64,000 nucleotides of DNA from Chloroflexota bacterium (GCA_021788625.1 JAJYKL010000002.1:52332-116331); one strand, 5' to 3'. Counted from the first letter of the stretch, positions 34,897-44,758 are shown. Program-made: numbers and translations. The notes: a model not told the origin generated them from the sequence alone.

Positions 34897-34960
34897 AAAA
34901 CGCAGGCTGGTCCGCAGGTGCCGGGAAGAGCTATCGACCTCCAGTTATGCCTTGCGTTTT
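34897..34960 (-). repeat. inverted repeat between ileS and the pseudo-LspA gene
   Basis: AAAACGCAGGC (34897-34907) and GCCTTGCGTTTT (34949-34960) pair with a single-base bulge around a 41 nt loop. It lies just past the ileS stop and may help to end that transcript, but the T-run after the stem is only TTTT-ATG-TTTG. Confidence 0.35.
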
Positions 34961-34992
34961 AGGTTCGGCTCTCGAAGTATCACCCAGGTATT

Positions 34993-37900
34993 CTAAGCTT
35001 TCACCACTCCAATTGTAAGCGATTCACCATCGAACGAGTCTGCTGCTGTAGTGCTCCCAGAGACTGGAGCTTCACAGCGCAGGTCCACTGAAAGCGTCTC
35101 AGCTCGTACATAGCCCTCGAAAGCGCGAATTGCCTCATTCAACCGGGGGCTGGCTTCATACGAAGTGATGATACGATCTGTGAGTTCCAATCCTGCATCT
35201 TTACGCAGATCGTTCACACGCCGCACCACCTCGCGCGCCAGACCCTCGTATACGAGCGCTTCCGTCAAGTGCGTATCGAGTGCCACGACAACACCTTCCT
35301 GGCCAGCGACAACCAGTCCCTCACGGGGAGTAGCCTGTACCAGGACGTCATCCGGTGCGAGCGTAATAGTGCGTCCATCGATTGATAGGTTCAGCTCCAA
35401 CCCCGCTCGTACTGTGCCAGCCACCGTCACCGGATCCAGACGACCAAGCTCGACTCGCAGCCTGGGGAAATCCGCTCCAAACTTGGGTCCCAACTTACGG
35501 TTGTCAGGCAGGATCTTGTAGGTTACCAGGTCGCTTTCTCGTGACACGAACTCGATCTTTTTCACGTTTAATTCGTCAGCAATAACCTCAGCCTGTAGAC
35601 GTATGGCTTCGCGTGCGGCCTCGTCCGCTACGATCATGGCTCGGGCGAGTGGTTGCCGTAACTTCACCTTCAACTGAGCGCGCGCGCTGTGACCCAGGTT
35701 CACGGCCATGCGTGCAACCGCTGTATCGCTCAGCAGCTTCTGCTCGTCTTCGTTCAGCACCCGAGGTGCCGGATAATTTTGATGGTGCACACTCTCAGGC
35801 AACTCGTCCGTGGTGATGGGTAGTTGGTTCTGCAGATTCTGCCACATAACTTCTGCGATAAAAGGAATAAACGGTGCCAGCACACGGCACAGTGTGGTTA
35901 ACACCGTATGGAGTGTGGCATAAGCAGCCTGTTTATCGGCATCTGCCTCACTGCGCCAGAATCTACGGCGTGAACGCCGCACGTACCAGTTGGATAAATC
36001 ATCTACGAACCGCTCGAGGATGAGCGCCCCGCTTCGCGTATCGCAAGCCTGTAGTAATTGGTTAGCGGACGTCACGACTTCGTTCAAACGAGCCAGGATC
36101 CAGCGATCCAGGGTGGAGAGTTGTTGGGGGACGTCGGCGGAACCAGATGTAACCTGCCAGTGATCGATGTTGGCATAGTTAATAAAGAAGGAGTAGACAT
36201 TCCAGAGTGGGATGAAAAATGTGCGCCTCACTTCATCCAAATACTCGAAACCAAAGAGCAGGTTGTCTTCATAGCGCTGACGCAAATAGACCCAGCGCAT
36301 CACGTCTGCCCCTGACTGTTCTGCTGCTTCGTTGAACTCGATCATGTTACCCGATGACTTGTGCATCGGTTGACCCTTGGCGTCCATCAGCGTAGCAAAA
36401 CCCAGGATGGTTCGGGTAGGCGGTGCAGCTTCCATCACAGTGCTCATGGCGATCAGAGCATAAAACCAGTTACGGAATTGCCCTGGGAAGCTCTCCGTGA
36501 TGAAGTCGGCTGGGAACCAGGTACGCCAGTAATCGCGGTCCTCACGGTAACGCATGGTGGAGTAGGCAACGATACCGGCATCCAGCCACGGATTTCCCAC
36601 ATCGGGCACGCGCGTACCAATCTGGCCAGTCTTCGGATTGCGGATTTTCACACTATCGATGTGAGGCCGGTGCGGAGTGTGGCCTTCGAAATGGTCCCAA
36701 CCTACCACCGCGCGCTGCTTCAGTTCATCATAGCTGCCGATCACTTCGAAACTGCCATCGGGATATTCCCAAATGGGTAGCGCCAGACCCCAATAGCGCT
36801 TCTTCGAAATCATCCAGTCGTGCATGTTGCGTAACCAGTCGAACTCGCGCTCCTTGCCGAATGAGGGGATCCAGTCAATCTCACCGGCGACCTTGATCAT
36901 CTCGTAACGCAATTGGTCCATCGAGATGTACCACTCGTCTACCAGGCGGTATACAAGAGGTGTGCCATCTCGCCAGCAATGTGGGTAACGGTGTGTATAT
37001 TTGTCGGTGCGGTAAAAGTGCCCATCCGTCTTGAGCATCTCCAGCACATGTGAAGCCACGTCATGCGCGTATAACCCGGTGAGTGGGCCGAAGCCTTCCA
37101 GGTAAATACCATCCTCGTTTAGCGGGGCGACTGATGGCGAATCCTCGCGCTTGCCCAGTTGATAATCTTCCGGGCCGCAACCTGGAGCGATGTGCACGAT
37201 CCCGGTACCTTCAGTCTCCCCAACGTCTTCCCACGGGATCACGTGATGCTGGAATACATCCTGGCCAGGGTGTCGTACAACCCATCGGCGTATAGCTTCC
37301 TGCCAGGCTGGCAGGTAATCAAAGAGTCCGCGGTAGGTCCAGCCCACCATACCAGAGCCCTGAATCGCACCTAATATCTCATGACTACCTTTCAGGTTGG
37401 CCAGGGTGCCCGTACTGAGTACATAAATAGCTTCGCCCTGTCTGACGATCTGGTAACGTAGGGACGCACCGACGGCTGCCATCACATTGGCTGGCAAGGT
37501 CCATGGAGTGGTGGTCCACACCAGCAAGTATCGCTCAGGACTGGCCCTGAAAGTCGACTGGGCCTCGGGAGATATCCACTCCGCCTGAGACACGTCAACC
37601 GCGTCCAGCCGCAGTCGTACGACCACCGACGTATCGGTACGCTCTTTGTATCCTTCCGTGTCGATCTCATGCTGGCTGATGCCTGTGGCGCAACGTGGAC
37701 ACCATGGGATCACATCTGTGCCACGGTAGATCCAACCCCGTTCATAGCACTTTTTTAGAAAACCCCAGATCTGGTAGTTATTCTCGTCACTAAAGGTGAA
37801 ATACGAACCGCCCAACGTAGACGATCCAAGCTGCCCCACCAACTGTTCCACTGTGCCACGAATCGATTTTGCACCCCGTTCAAGTGTAATGATCTGTTCA

Positions 37901-38385
37901 GGATCGTCCACTATCTTCTGCGCCAGCATGCGCAATTCAGGGGGATCATTCCAATCCATCCAGTAACCCAGGCGGATGGATTGTTCTGTTTGCAGCGCCG
38001 CCGAGTTCAATACACGCTGTTTGCACAGGTTGATGAAGCGCTGCACTCCGTTGGCCTCGATGTCGCGTTTGGACTTGTACTGAAGGTCGCGCTCGACGTT
38101 CACCTCCACCCACAGACCTTGACAATCGAAGCCATTTTGCCAGCGTTCATTCCTGCCCAACATGGCATAGTAGCGTTGCCATAAATCCTTGTAGGTGCGA
38201 CCCCACGCGTGATGTACGCCCATGGGGTTATTCGCGGTGATGGGCCCATCGAGAAAAGAAAAACGCTCGCTCGACGTGCTTCGCATGGCGCGTAACCGAT
38301 TGAACGCATCGGTGCGTCTCCAGAAGTCCAGCACCAGGCGCTCCTGGGCAGGGAAATTCACTTGGTTCGAGACAGGTTGAAACAT
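34993..38385 (-). CDS. ileS: Isoleucyl-tRNA synthetase, divergent GPITANNP type
   Basis: Class I aminoacyl-tRNA synthetase that charges tRNA-Ile, about 1130 aa from ATG 38385 (MFQPVSN). An upstream ATG at 38436 would add 17 unconserved residues. Domains: Rossmann core split by the CP1 editing domain (WTTTPWTLPANV), zinc-type PWCPRC, and a C-terminal anticodon-binding helix bundle (LNEVVTSANQLLQACDTRSG; WYVRRSRRRFWRS). The signature boxes differ from the textbook. The HIGH position reads GVHH inside GPITANNPMGVHHAWGRT, and KMSKS reads PMHKSSGN, keeping the second Lys. I recall this variant from other environmental bacteria, where it is annotated as an IleRS-like class I ligase. It diverges from the Thr/Pro-rich protein gene. 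Confidence 0.85.
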   Translation of the reverse strand: MFQPVSNQVNFPAQERLVLDFWRRTDAFNRLRAMRSTSSERFSFLDGPITANNPMGVHHAWGRTYKDLWQRYYAMLGRNERWQNGFDCQGLWVEVNVERDLQYKSKRDIEANGVQRFINLCKQRVLNSAALQTEQSIRLGYWMDWNDPPELRMLAQKIVDDPEQIITLERGAKSIRGTVEQLVGQLGSSTLGGSYFTFSDENNYQIWGFLKKCYERGWIYRGTDVIPWCPRCATGISQHEIDTEGYKERTDTSVVVRLRLDAVDVSQAEWISPEAQSTFRASPERYLLVWTTTPWTLPANVMAAVGASLRYQIVRQGEAIYVLSTGTLANLKGSHEILGAIQGSGMVGWTYRGLFDYLPAWQEAIRRWVVRHPGQDVFQHHVIPWEDVGETEGTGIVHIAPGCGPEDYQLGKREDSPSVAPLNEDGIYLEGFGPLTGLYAHDVASHVLEMLKTDGHFYRTDKYTHRYPHCWRDGTPLVYRLVDEWYISMDQLRYEMIKVAGEIDWIPSFGKEREFDWLRNMHDWMISKKRYWGLALPIWEYPDGSFEVIGSYDELKQRAVVGWDHFEGHTPHRPHIDSVKIRNPKTGQIGTRVPDVGNPWLDAGIVAYSTMRYREDRDYWRTWFPADFITESFPGQFRNWFYALIAMSTVMEAAPPTRTILGFATLMDAKGQPMHKSSGNMIEFNEAAEQSGADVMRWVYLRQRYEDNLLFGFEYLDEVRRTFFIPLWNVYSFFINYANIDHWQVTSGSADVPQQLSTLDRWILARLNEVVTSANQLLQACDTRSGALILERFVDDLSNWYVRRSRRRFWRSEADADKQAAYATLHTVLTTLCRVLAPFIPFIAEVMWQNLQNQLPITTDELPESVHHQNYPAPRVLNEDEQKLLSDTAVARMAVNLGHSARAQLKVKLRQPLARAMIVADEAAREAIRLQAEVIADELNVKKIEFVSRESDLVTYKILPDNRKLGPKFGADFPRLRVELGRLDPVTVAGTVRAGLELNLSIDGRTITLAPDDVLVQATPREGLVVAGQEGVVVALDTHLTEALVYEGLAREVVRRVNDLRKDAGLELTDRIITSYEASPRLNEAIRAFEGYVRAETLSVDLRCEAPVSGSTTAADSFDGESLTIGVVKA

Positions 38386-38464
38386 GACGAGTGTCGCTCC
38401 TCCAGCTGCTTTGCTTGGTAAACGCGAAAGGATCATACTACAAGGACCCTGTCGTGCACCACCC

Positions 38465-38470
38465 TATAAT
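38465..38470 (+). promoter_or_regulatory. -10 box for the Thr/Pro-rich protein gene
   Basis: A perfect TATAAT ends 10 nt before the ATG at 38481, so the expected transcript start is 2-4 nt from the start codon. No ribosome site fits in between, which suggests a leaderless or almost leaderless mRNA. The -35 region is poor. Confidence 0.55.
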
Positions 38471-38480
38471 AATTGCTTGA

Positions 38481-39032
38481 ATGCAGAACCTAAACAACCT
38501 ACTCGCACGTCGTAGAGCAAGATACAGTGTTTTGATCGGCATCATTCTGCTGACATTACCCTGCTACATCATCGGTGCGATTGCCTTGGCCATTGCACCG
38601 AAAGACCATGCACCCCAGGCCACGGTGGCTCCTACAGCGACTTTCCTGATCCTAAGTACGATTAACAGCCCTGCTACTTCCTACCCCACTGTGATTCTGG
38701 TCGATACTCCGACTCAATTCATCCCACCGAGTGCCACCGTGCGACGTGCAAACACGGCTACGTTCACTCCCATGCCTACTGGCACCCTTCCGCCCACAGC
38801 CGTCTCAAGTAGCACTGCCACAGCCACACTGCCACCTACGCTAACCAATACACCCCCTACTCCACCCACCGCTACTCCAACGGACACAGCAACACCGGAA
38901 CGGCCAACAGATACCTCCACACCATCGCCAACTCCGGCTCCTCCCACTCCAACCGCTACACCCACGCACACACCTACCCCAACTCCGTCACATACGCCGA
39001 CACCAGCGAAAACGCCTTTACCGGCGCCGTAA
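38481..39032 (+). CDS. Membrane-anchored Thr/Pro-rich protein
   Basis: A 183 aa protein with a basic N-terminus (ARRRARYS) and one hydrophobic helix (VLIGIILLTLPCYIIGAIALAIA). Roughly 140 residues follow that are almost entirely Thr, Pro, Ala and Ser with repeated TPT/PTP units. The pattern is that of an extracellular stalk or a glycosylated spacer; no folded domain is seen. Such tails are frequent in Chloroflexota. It is a single gene with its own terminator, divergent from ileS. A role in the cell envelope is likely, but no specific function can be given. Confidence 0.75.
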   Translation: MQNLNNLLARRRARYSVLIGIILLTLPCYIIGAIALAIAPKDHAPQATVAPTATFLILSTINSPATSYPTVILVDTPTQFIPPSATVRRANTATFTPMPTGTLPPTAVSSSTATATLPPTLTNTPPTPPTATPTDTATPERPTDTSTPSPTPAPPTPTATPTHTPTPTPSHTPTPAKTPLPAP

Positions 39033-39051
39033 GTCCTGCCTGAGACAAAAC

Positions 39052-39086
39052 AAGGCCGGGGTTCATTCTGGATCCCGGCCTTTTGA
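39052..39086. terminator. bidirectional intrinsic terminator
   Basis: AAGGCCGGG (39052-39060) and CCCGGCCTT (39074-39082) form a perfect 9 bp stem with T-runs on both strands. It separates the Thr/Pro-rich gene from the converging LCP gene. Confidence 0.85.
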
Positions 39087-39117
39087 TTAAACTGGTCAAC
39101 CTGGGTGTGATCGCCCG

Positions 39118-40707
39118 CTAGCGAGTCGCTTTCACTGGTGTGGAGGTCGGTATCATATCAGTATTGGAGGGACTCAATGTCACATCACCCGCAATCGTCG
39201 AGGTGGACGGGCATGAGTTGTAATTCTTGCCTAAAATAACTCTGGCAACTACTGGAGTGCTGGCATTGGGTTGTGACGTGATTAACGCTTTTCGTACACC
39301 AAAGATGTCTGCCAATCGCGATATGGGTGATCCCTTCGGTGTGGTTGTGAAGTCGACAATCTGCGTGTTGGCTTCCAGGGTATCGGATGCGACCGCAGAT
39401 GTCACTACAAATCCCTCCCACGTCAACCGGTCGGCTGCAACAGCCTCCATGTCTTTACGCCCTGATGCGTTGACCACCTCGACATTGATGCGATTCTGTG
39501 CCTGGTTACCTGCGGGTGGTGATAAGGCATCGCGGATATAGGGGATGATCAAGTCAGTGGGCAGCAATACCATTGCCCCATCTTTGCGTGTAAACGCTTT
39601 GAGAATTGGGTAGGTGATCACACGATTCTTTATGGAGAGATTATCCAGTCGTGTCGCGATATCGACAAAGGTCGGCAAGCTGGTAAGGCCAAGGTCAGTG
39701 TCCACACTCTGCTGAAACTCCTGATATAGCGGAATGGCATTGGCCAGCAGTTTCGAACTCTTCACTTTGTTGAACAGGGCTCGCAACACTTTTTGCTGCC
39801 GCCGCGCACGGTCGAAGTCGGTAGTCGACTCGCGCGATCGTGAATACATCAGCGCCTTGTAACCGTCCAATTGCACCTTGCCCGGGTATACATCCAGATC
39901 TACGGTCCCACGCATGCGTGTTCCATTCAGCACAAAACCTGGATCTGGGAACGTATCATGCAATTCACACTCGGCAATGACCTGCACTCCACCCAATTGA
40001 TCGACGATCTTGACAAAGCCGGAAAAGTTCACCCGCACATAGTGATCAATCTTGATGCCGAAATTCTTGCGCAATACAAGTGCCAAAAATGCAGGACCTC
40101 CGCCGGGGTATTTGGCCATGTATCCGTATTCGAAGGCGGTATTAATACGGTCATCGGTGTGATTGGGAATACGCACCTGCAGGTCGCGTGGGAAGGATAG
40201 CAAACTCACAGACGGCATGTCGGGATTGATACTGGCGATCATAATCGTATCAGTTCGGGAGTAACGTGGATCCGCCGAGTTATCACTGCCTAATAGCAGG
40301 ATGTTGATGGTTCCGGGTGCCTGCACTAGCAATGGCGCATCGCCTGGTTCAATCTGGAAGTGGCTCGGATCGATGACCGCCGATGTCGGGACGGGACCGA
40401 TTGTTCCGGTTATCGCCGGATAGGCTGGAACTGCCCGAGTTCCGGTCAGGGTATCACCCGCTGAGTTTGGAGTGAGCCCTGCGGTTGCTTCGTTCGGTAC
40501 TGGCGTTCCGTTTTTAACTCTTTCACCCGACGGCGTTGGACTGGCTGCCTGAGTTGCGTCGACTTGGGCAACCACCTGTGGTGCATCGTGTGAAAGCGGT
40601 TGCGTAGCGAACACCGATCCACCTGTCCAACTCACGCCCAGCCCTAACGAGATCAGGATAACGAAGAGCAGAATGATTTCGACTGCGTTCGTGAGGCGTC
40701 TGGACAT
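39118..40707 (-). CDS. LCP-family (LytR-CpsA-Psr) cell-wall glycopolymer ligase
   Basis: Probable extracytoplasmic phosphotransferase that attaches glycopolymers to peptidoglycan, 529 aa. One N-terminal membrane helix (IILLFVILISLGLGVSW) is followed by a Thr/Pro-rich stretch. The LCP core runs from about 130 to 370: TINILLLGSDNS, YSRTDTIMIASINPD with the catalytic Arg/Asp, LSFPRDLQVRIP, and the RSRESTTDFDRARRQQKVL arginine cluster. A C-terminal LytR_C domain follows (NRINVEVVNASGRKDMEAVAADRL). The tail is low complexity. The polymer is not known. It is a monocistronic unit between a terminator and the LarA-like gene. Confidence 0.92.
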   Translation of the reverse strand: MSRRLTNAVEIILLFVILISLGLGVSWTGGSVFATQPLSHDAPQVVAQVDATQAASPTPSGERVKNGTPVPNEATAGLTPNSAGDTLTGTRAVPAYPAITGTIGPVPTSAVIDPSHFQIEPGDAPLLVQAPGTINILLLGSDNSADPRYSRTDTIMIASINPDMPSVSLLSFPRDLQVRIPNHTDDRINTAFEYGYMAKYPGGGPAFLALVLRKNFGIKIDHYVRVNFSGFVKIVDQLGGVQVIAECELHDTFPDPGFVLNGTRMRGTVDLDVYPGKVQLDGYKALMYSRSRESTTDFDRARRQQKVLRALFNKVKSSKLLANAIPLYQEFQQSVDTDLGLTSLPTFVDIATRLDNLSIKNRVITYPILKAFTRKDGAMVLLPTDLIIPYIRDALSPPAGNQAQNRINVEVVNASGRKDMEAVAADRLTWEGFVVTSAVASDTLEANTQIVDFTTTPKGSPISRLADIFGVRKALITSQPNASTPVVARVILGKNYNSCPSTSTIAGDVTLSPSNTDMIPTSTPVKATR

Positions 40708-40782
40708 GGGTATCTCGGTGCTGTCTTGATCCGTTAATGCGAAACCAGAAAACCTACAACTCCATACATGTGACCGGTGTGA

Positions 40783-42045
40783 TCAGGTTTTCGCTCCTTT
40801 AAGTCGGAATAGCATTTCACCTGCGTGCGGAATAACTAAAATGCTGTCATCATCCTTCGCCCGGCGTTGCCAATCGTCGATACTCACGGTCGCGAGGTCA
40901 ACATAACCCAGGTTGATGTGTTCTGTGCGGTCACGTGGGATGCGGGTGGCGATGTCCACCTGAATGCGAGGCGCTTCGATTCGCGTCTCCGCATCGTACG
41001 TGCCCGCTCCTTTTACGTTAGTGGAGTGAGCCAGCGCGACTTTGGGAATATGAGCAAAGCGGTCCATTTGCTTGGCAAAGTAGTCCCGCACATGGTAACC
41101 AGCCTCATCCAGCCACTTGCCATGTGTATAGCTCACCTCCGTGATGTGCGGTGCATGGATCAACACACGACCTCCATCGGCCACCACCGGTTCTGACTTG
41201 TACATCGCCTTACCACCGGTCCACAGATCGTCATACTGCTCAGCGGCGTGTGCAATGACCGTTTTAACAGGCTTGTCCAGGTAGGTGATATGCACCTGAG
41301 CAGAGACTTCAGCAGCCATGCGCTGCGAAGTGATGGCATCGCCAATATACAGGGCATGCACACCTGCCTGACTGCTTACGAACGACACACAGGTGACCGG
41401 CGTGTTGACATACGTAGCATACTTATCAATTAGCCGGCGTACAAGCGTGTCTTCGATGCCAATGATTCCCATGGTGGTGAGCATGGCACTTAACCAGTGA
41501 AAGGTATTGATGGTCTCAAAACCGGCCACCCCAGGAAATAGATACTTGTTCCCGCCGCTAAATCCGACGGATTCATGTGGGAAGACGGGTCCGCATATGA
41601 TGATCTGGTCGTGCTCCAATACTTGCTTATTAATCAGGACCGCCGAAGGTTCGGTAAGGATGCCTTTCGTAATCGCACGCATCTCCGAATCAGGCACGGT
41701 GCCAATCTGCACCAGCGTGCCGGGTGTGTACCACTCGTGGTTCATCACCCGGAAGTTCCGGAGCTGTGTGCGTTCACTGGCACTCATGCCCAGATGATGC
41801 TCAAGTGCTGCATCACTCATGGGTTGGTGCGTTCCCAGGGCTATGATCACGTCGAACTGCCGGGCCTGGTGACCAACGACCTGATACAGTGCACGCATCA
41901 TCAAAGGGATGGGAGCGGTTCGGGTGCCGTCGGGAATAATAACAAGCACACGTTTCGCATTCGTGTCCAACCCCGCCAGCCCCTGTTGCATCTTCTCGGT
42001 AATTTCCTGCCCGGTTAGGTGGGGAATGTGCTGCTGTTCCTCCAT
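40783..42045 (-). CDS. LarA-family nickel-pincer racemase/epimerase
   Basis: A 420 aa homologue of lactate racemase LarA, which uses a nickel-pincer nucleotide to invert 2-hydroxyacids. Residues match the LarA cofactor site: Asp/Arg in IIPDGTRTAP, His in ALGTHQPMS, and the His and pincer-bearing Lys in FPHESVGFSGGNKYLFPGVAG. The substrate is probably not lactate: the next gene is a gluconokinase-like enzyme and the next an SDR, and LarA relatives acting as D-gluconate 2-epimerases are established. The assignment to gluconate or a related aldonate is inference. Cofactor genes larB, larC and larE are not in the window. It would need Ni supply. Confidence 0.8.
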   Translation of the reverse strand: MEEQQHIPHLTGQEITEKMQQGLAGLDTNAKRVLVIIPDGTRTAPIPLMMRALYQVVGHQARQFDVIIALGTHQPMSDAALEHHLGMSASERTQLRNFRVMNHEWYTPGTLVQIGTVPDSEMRAITKGILTEPSAVLINKQVLEHDQIIICGPVFPHESVGFSGGNKYLFPGVAGFETINTFHWLSAMLTTMGIIGIEDTLVRRLIDKYATYVNTPVTCVSFVSSQAGVHALYIGDAITSQRMAAEVSAQVHITYLDKPVKTVIAHAAEQYDDLWTGGKAMYKSEPVVADGGRVLIHAPHITEVSYTHGKWLDEAGYHVRDYFAKQMDRFAHIPKVALAHSTNVKGAGTYDAETRIEAPRIQVDIATRIPRDRTEHINLGYVDLATVSIDDWQRRAKDDDSILVIPHAGEMLFRLKGAKT

Positions 42046-42191
42046 TCGATCACTCTCCTAGCGGTAAGTTGAGCTTGACGCCCGTTACAGATCAATCATA
42101 CTCGCAAATCCATACTCGATCGGATGCAAGTACAGCAAAATGCTGAACCGCCATGGCTGTCCCCGCTGCGCAGGCAGGCTGACTGCTTGCC

Positions 42192-43685
42192 TCACTTCAT
42201 CAACTGTGCGTAAAGATGCTGCTGTCGTGACATGGCAGCCAGATAAGCTGAGTGTCTTTGAGGATCAGGCTGATAGGTTACGCCGATACGCGCCGGCAGG
42301 TCCGCGACGCTTGAGATGTCACCTATTTTTTCCAGCACCAGCAATGCCACACCTCGGGCGGTCGCTTCAGGCTCCTCGCACACTCTTAAAGTGGTATCCA
42401 TGACGTCCGCAACAATCTGGCACCACGTCGGTGATGCAAGTAATGCCCCGCCGCTTGCGATGAGCGTAGCACCAGGCTCCGCCATAGCTTTCAGTTCCGA
42501 GTAAACCTCGCCTAAGCGGTAGGCCACCGCTTCCAGACATGCGCGCGCGAGCACGATCGGTGTTGCATCGAACGTCAGGCCATGGATGGTGGCGCGGCTG
42601 TGCTCAGAGTAGCCCGGACTGCGCTCGCCTGCGAAAAACGGTAAAACAGCGATTCCCTGCGCATCAGGTGGCAGGAGTGCCATCGCGCGCTCCAGCTCAT
42701 CAGGTTCAGGAACTTTACACGTCTGGCGTAGCCAGGCAAATACATTTCCACCTTCGGTTGTCGCGCCACCAATCAGTTCACGCGCGTGGTCCACCTGGTA
42801 ACACCACAATCCCTGCGGCAGCGGAAGCACTTCACCTCCAGCCACGTCAAGTGAAGATTGCTGTGAGGATCGAACGACACGTAATGCGGCCGTCGTGCCA
42901 ATTGTCACAGCCACACTCTGCGGGTCGGTGCAGCCGCTACCGATATTCGCTACAGCGCCATCCCCAAAAGCGGGCAGAAAAGGCACTGATTTGAGCATCG
43001 GCCAACGGCGTTCGAATTCCGGACGCAAGGTACCCAACCACTCATTTGGATGGGCGAGTGCCGGCAGCTGCTCAGTAGTGATACCCAGGCGCGTCAGCCA
43101 CGTATCGTCCCAATCGTGCGTGGTGCGATTGATCAGTCCGCTCCATGACCAGATGGATAATCCTCCACGTTCGGTACCAAACAGGCGTAACGCCAGATAG
43201 TCGCTGAGCGAGGCATACTGGCTGGTTCGCATGGTGAGATCCGGCCGGATCCGGTGCAGCCACTCGATGCGGGGTGGAACATAGTTGGCGCGAATCCGGC
43301 ATCCTGTGCGCTGCAGCTCCTGCAGCTCATCCACCACACTGCGAAGGATTCGAGCGTCACTCGCAGAGCGTGTATCCGCATACGTGTACACCGGTGTAAG
43401 TGGCTCGCCTCGCTTATCCAGACAGACAAGGCTGCAAGCATAGGACGAGATGCCCGCAGCACGCAGAGTAATGCCACGATTGGTCACGAGCTGCTGCATT
43501 TCGTCAATGCAACCGACCACGCGTTCATACACCTGTAATGCATCGTCTTCCGATGTGCCGTCCACCATGACTCGGAACTGACCAGACCTGCGCGTGAGAA
43601 GTCCTGGGATGAGGTTGGCTCTCTCGTCGAAAACGAGAGCACGCGTGGAGGAGCTGCCAATATCGAGAACCAGGATGCCATCCAT
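42192..43685 (-). CDS. FGGY-family carbohydrate kinase, gluconokinase-like
   Basis: ATP-dependent sugar kinase (497 aa). FGGY_N opens with VLDIGSSSTRALVFD. The middle has PPRIEWLHRIRPDL and FGDGAVANIGSGCTDPQSVAVTIGTTAALRVV. FGGY_C has GGATTEGGNVFAWL, LPFFAGERSPGYSEHSRATIHGL and ASGGALLASPTWCQIVADVM. The GDGAVAN, LWCYQVD and FAGERSPG features match FGGY gluconokinases better than xylulokinases. It lies about 145 bp upstream of the LarA-like gene on the same strand, and the SDR gene precedes it. Together they suggest phosphorylation of gluconate or another aldonate. Confidence 0.85.
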   Translation of the reverse strand: MDGILVLDIGSSSTRALVFDERANLIPGLLTRRSGQFRVMVDGTSEDDALQVYERVVGCIDEMQQLVTNRGITLRAAGISSYACSLVCLDKRGEPLTPVYTYADTRSASDARILRSVVDELQELQRTGCRIRANYVPPRIEWLHRIRPDLTMRTSQYASLSDYLALRLFGTERGGLSIWSWSGLINRTTHDWDDTWLTRLGITTEQLPALAHPNEWLGTLRPEFERRWPMLKSVPFLPAFGDGAVANIGSGCTDPQSVAVTIGTTAALRVVRSSQQSSLDVAGGEVLPLPQGLWCYQVDHARELIGGATTEGGNVFAWLRQTCKVPEPDELERAMALLPPDAQGIAVLPFFAGERSPGYSEHSRATIHGLTFDATPIVLARACLEAVAYRLGEVYSELKAMAEPGATLIASGGALLASPTWCQIVADVMDTTLRVCEEPEATARGVALLVLEKIGDISSVADLPARIGVTYQPDPQRHSAYLAAMSRQQHLYAQLMK

Positions 43686-43827
43686 GACAAATGATGCCGT
43701 TAGTGTTTGAAGCCTGGTGTGCAGTGATTGGTAACCAGTGAGGTAAAATCGCTAATTACAGTTGAGGGCCACACATCATCAGATTTGTGTCAACAATCTC
43801 CAGGCTGACATGTCCAACCTTCCCTCA

Positions 43828-44640
43828 TTAATGAACTAGCGAACGCTGCTCCTCAGCCGCAGGCACGCGACATTGCACATATTGCCCGCCATCCACCATC
43901 AACGTCGCACCGGTTACGGCGGATGCACCCGGCGACACCAGGTACATCAGCGCTGCGGCGGCATCTTCAGGTGTAAGGGCACGCCGTACGGGCAGCACTT
44001 CTGCCCAATGCTCAGCATAGCCAGGGTCATCACTCAGGTTGCGCGCATTCACAGTCGAACCAATTCCAAGCGCGTTTACAGTGATGCCATGCGGTCCCAG
44101 CTCAATCGCCAGCACCTTCGTCATGTGATTAATGGCTGCCTTGGTGGATCCATAGGCTGCCAGACCTGTCACACCCGCCACACCCGCAACCGAAGAGCTG
44201 AAAACGATACGCCCACCATAGCGGTCATCAACATGCAGTGCAGGTTGGTGCACCATTTGGCGGGCTGCAGCCTGGGCACCGAAAAAACTGCCTTTGAAGT
44301 TCAAGCCGATCACCGCGTCGAAGGCTTCTTCGGTGTATTCCAGGAAGCGGCCAAAACGAGTGATGCCAGCATTCGCTACAAAAATGTCAAGCCGGCCATA
44401 TTCTTTCACGGTCCGATTCACCAGACTCTGATTGTCAGAAATCCGGCTGCAGTCTGCACCAGCCGCTATGGCATGACCTCCCAAGTCATGAATGTGAGCC
44501 ACCACCTGTTCAGCCTGTTGCGGGTCACTGGCGTAGTGCACCACGACTGATGCACCTTCATGCGCCAAGGCCAGCGCCATCGCTGCGCCAATCTCCTTGC
44601 TGGCTCCCGTTACCACCGCCACTCGTCCCGTTAAGCTCAT
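43828..44640 (-). CDS. Short-chain dehydrogenase/reductase
   Basis: NAD(P)-dependent oxidoreductase of the classical SDR type, 270 aa. The nucleotide loop is VVTGASKEIGAAMA (TGxxxGIG with Glu before the Ile). NAG is found in VANAGITRFG. The catalytic Ser is in VFSSSVAGVAG and YxxxK in AAYGSTKAAI. VTGATLMVDGG closes the fold. ATG 44640 is fixed by an ideal GGAGG 5 nt upstream; a frame extended by 32 residues is rejected. Its place upstream of the gluconokinase and LarA-like genes suggests a sugar-acid or keto-sugar acid reductase, which is inferred from context only. Confidence 0.9.
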   Translation of the reverse strand: MSLTGRVAVVTGASKEIGAAMALALAHEGASVVVHYASDPQQAEQVVAHIHDLGGHAIAAGADCSRISDNQSLVNRTVKEYGRLDIFVANAGITRFGRFLEYTEEAFDAVIGLNFKGSFFGAQAAARQMVHQPALHVDDRYGGRIVFSSSVAGVAGVTGLAAYGSTKAAINHMTKVLAIELGPHGITVNALGIGSTVNARNLSDDPGYAEHWAEVLPVRRALTPEDAAAALMYLVSPGASAVTGATLMVDGGQYVQCRVPAAEEQRSLVH

Positions 44641-44758
44641 GTTTTCCTCCTGGAGGGGAGCAGATGTCCGACTTTTCACATCAAGTTTACTGCCACTTAA
44701 GTAATTCTCAGCCAGCGTGATTACAATACCCTCCACTTATGGAGGGAAGTAGCACATT

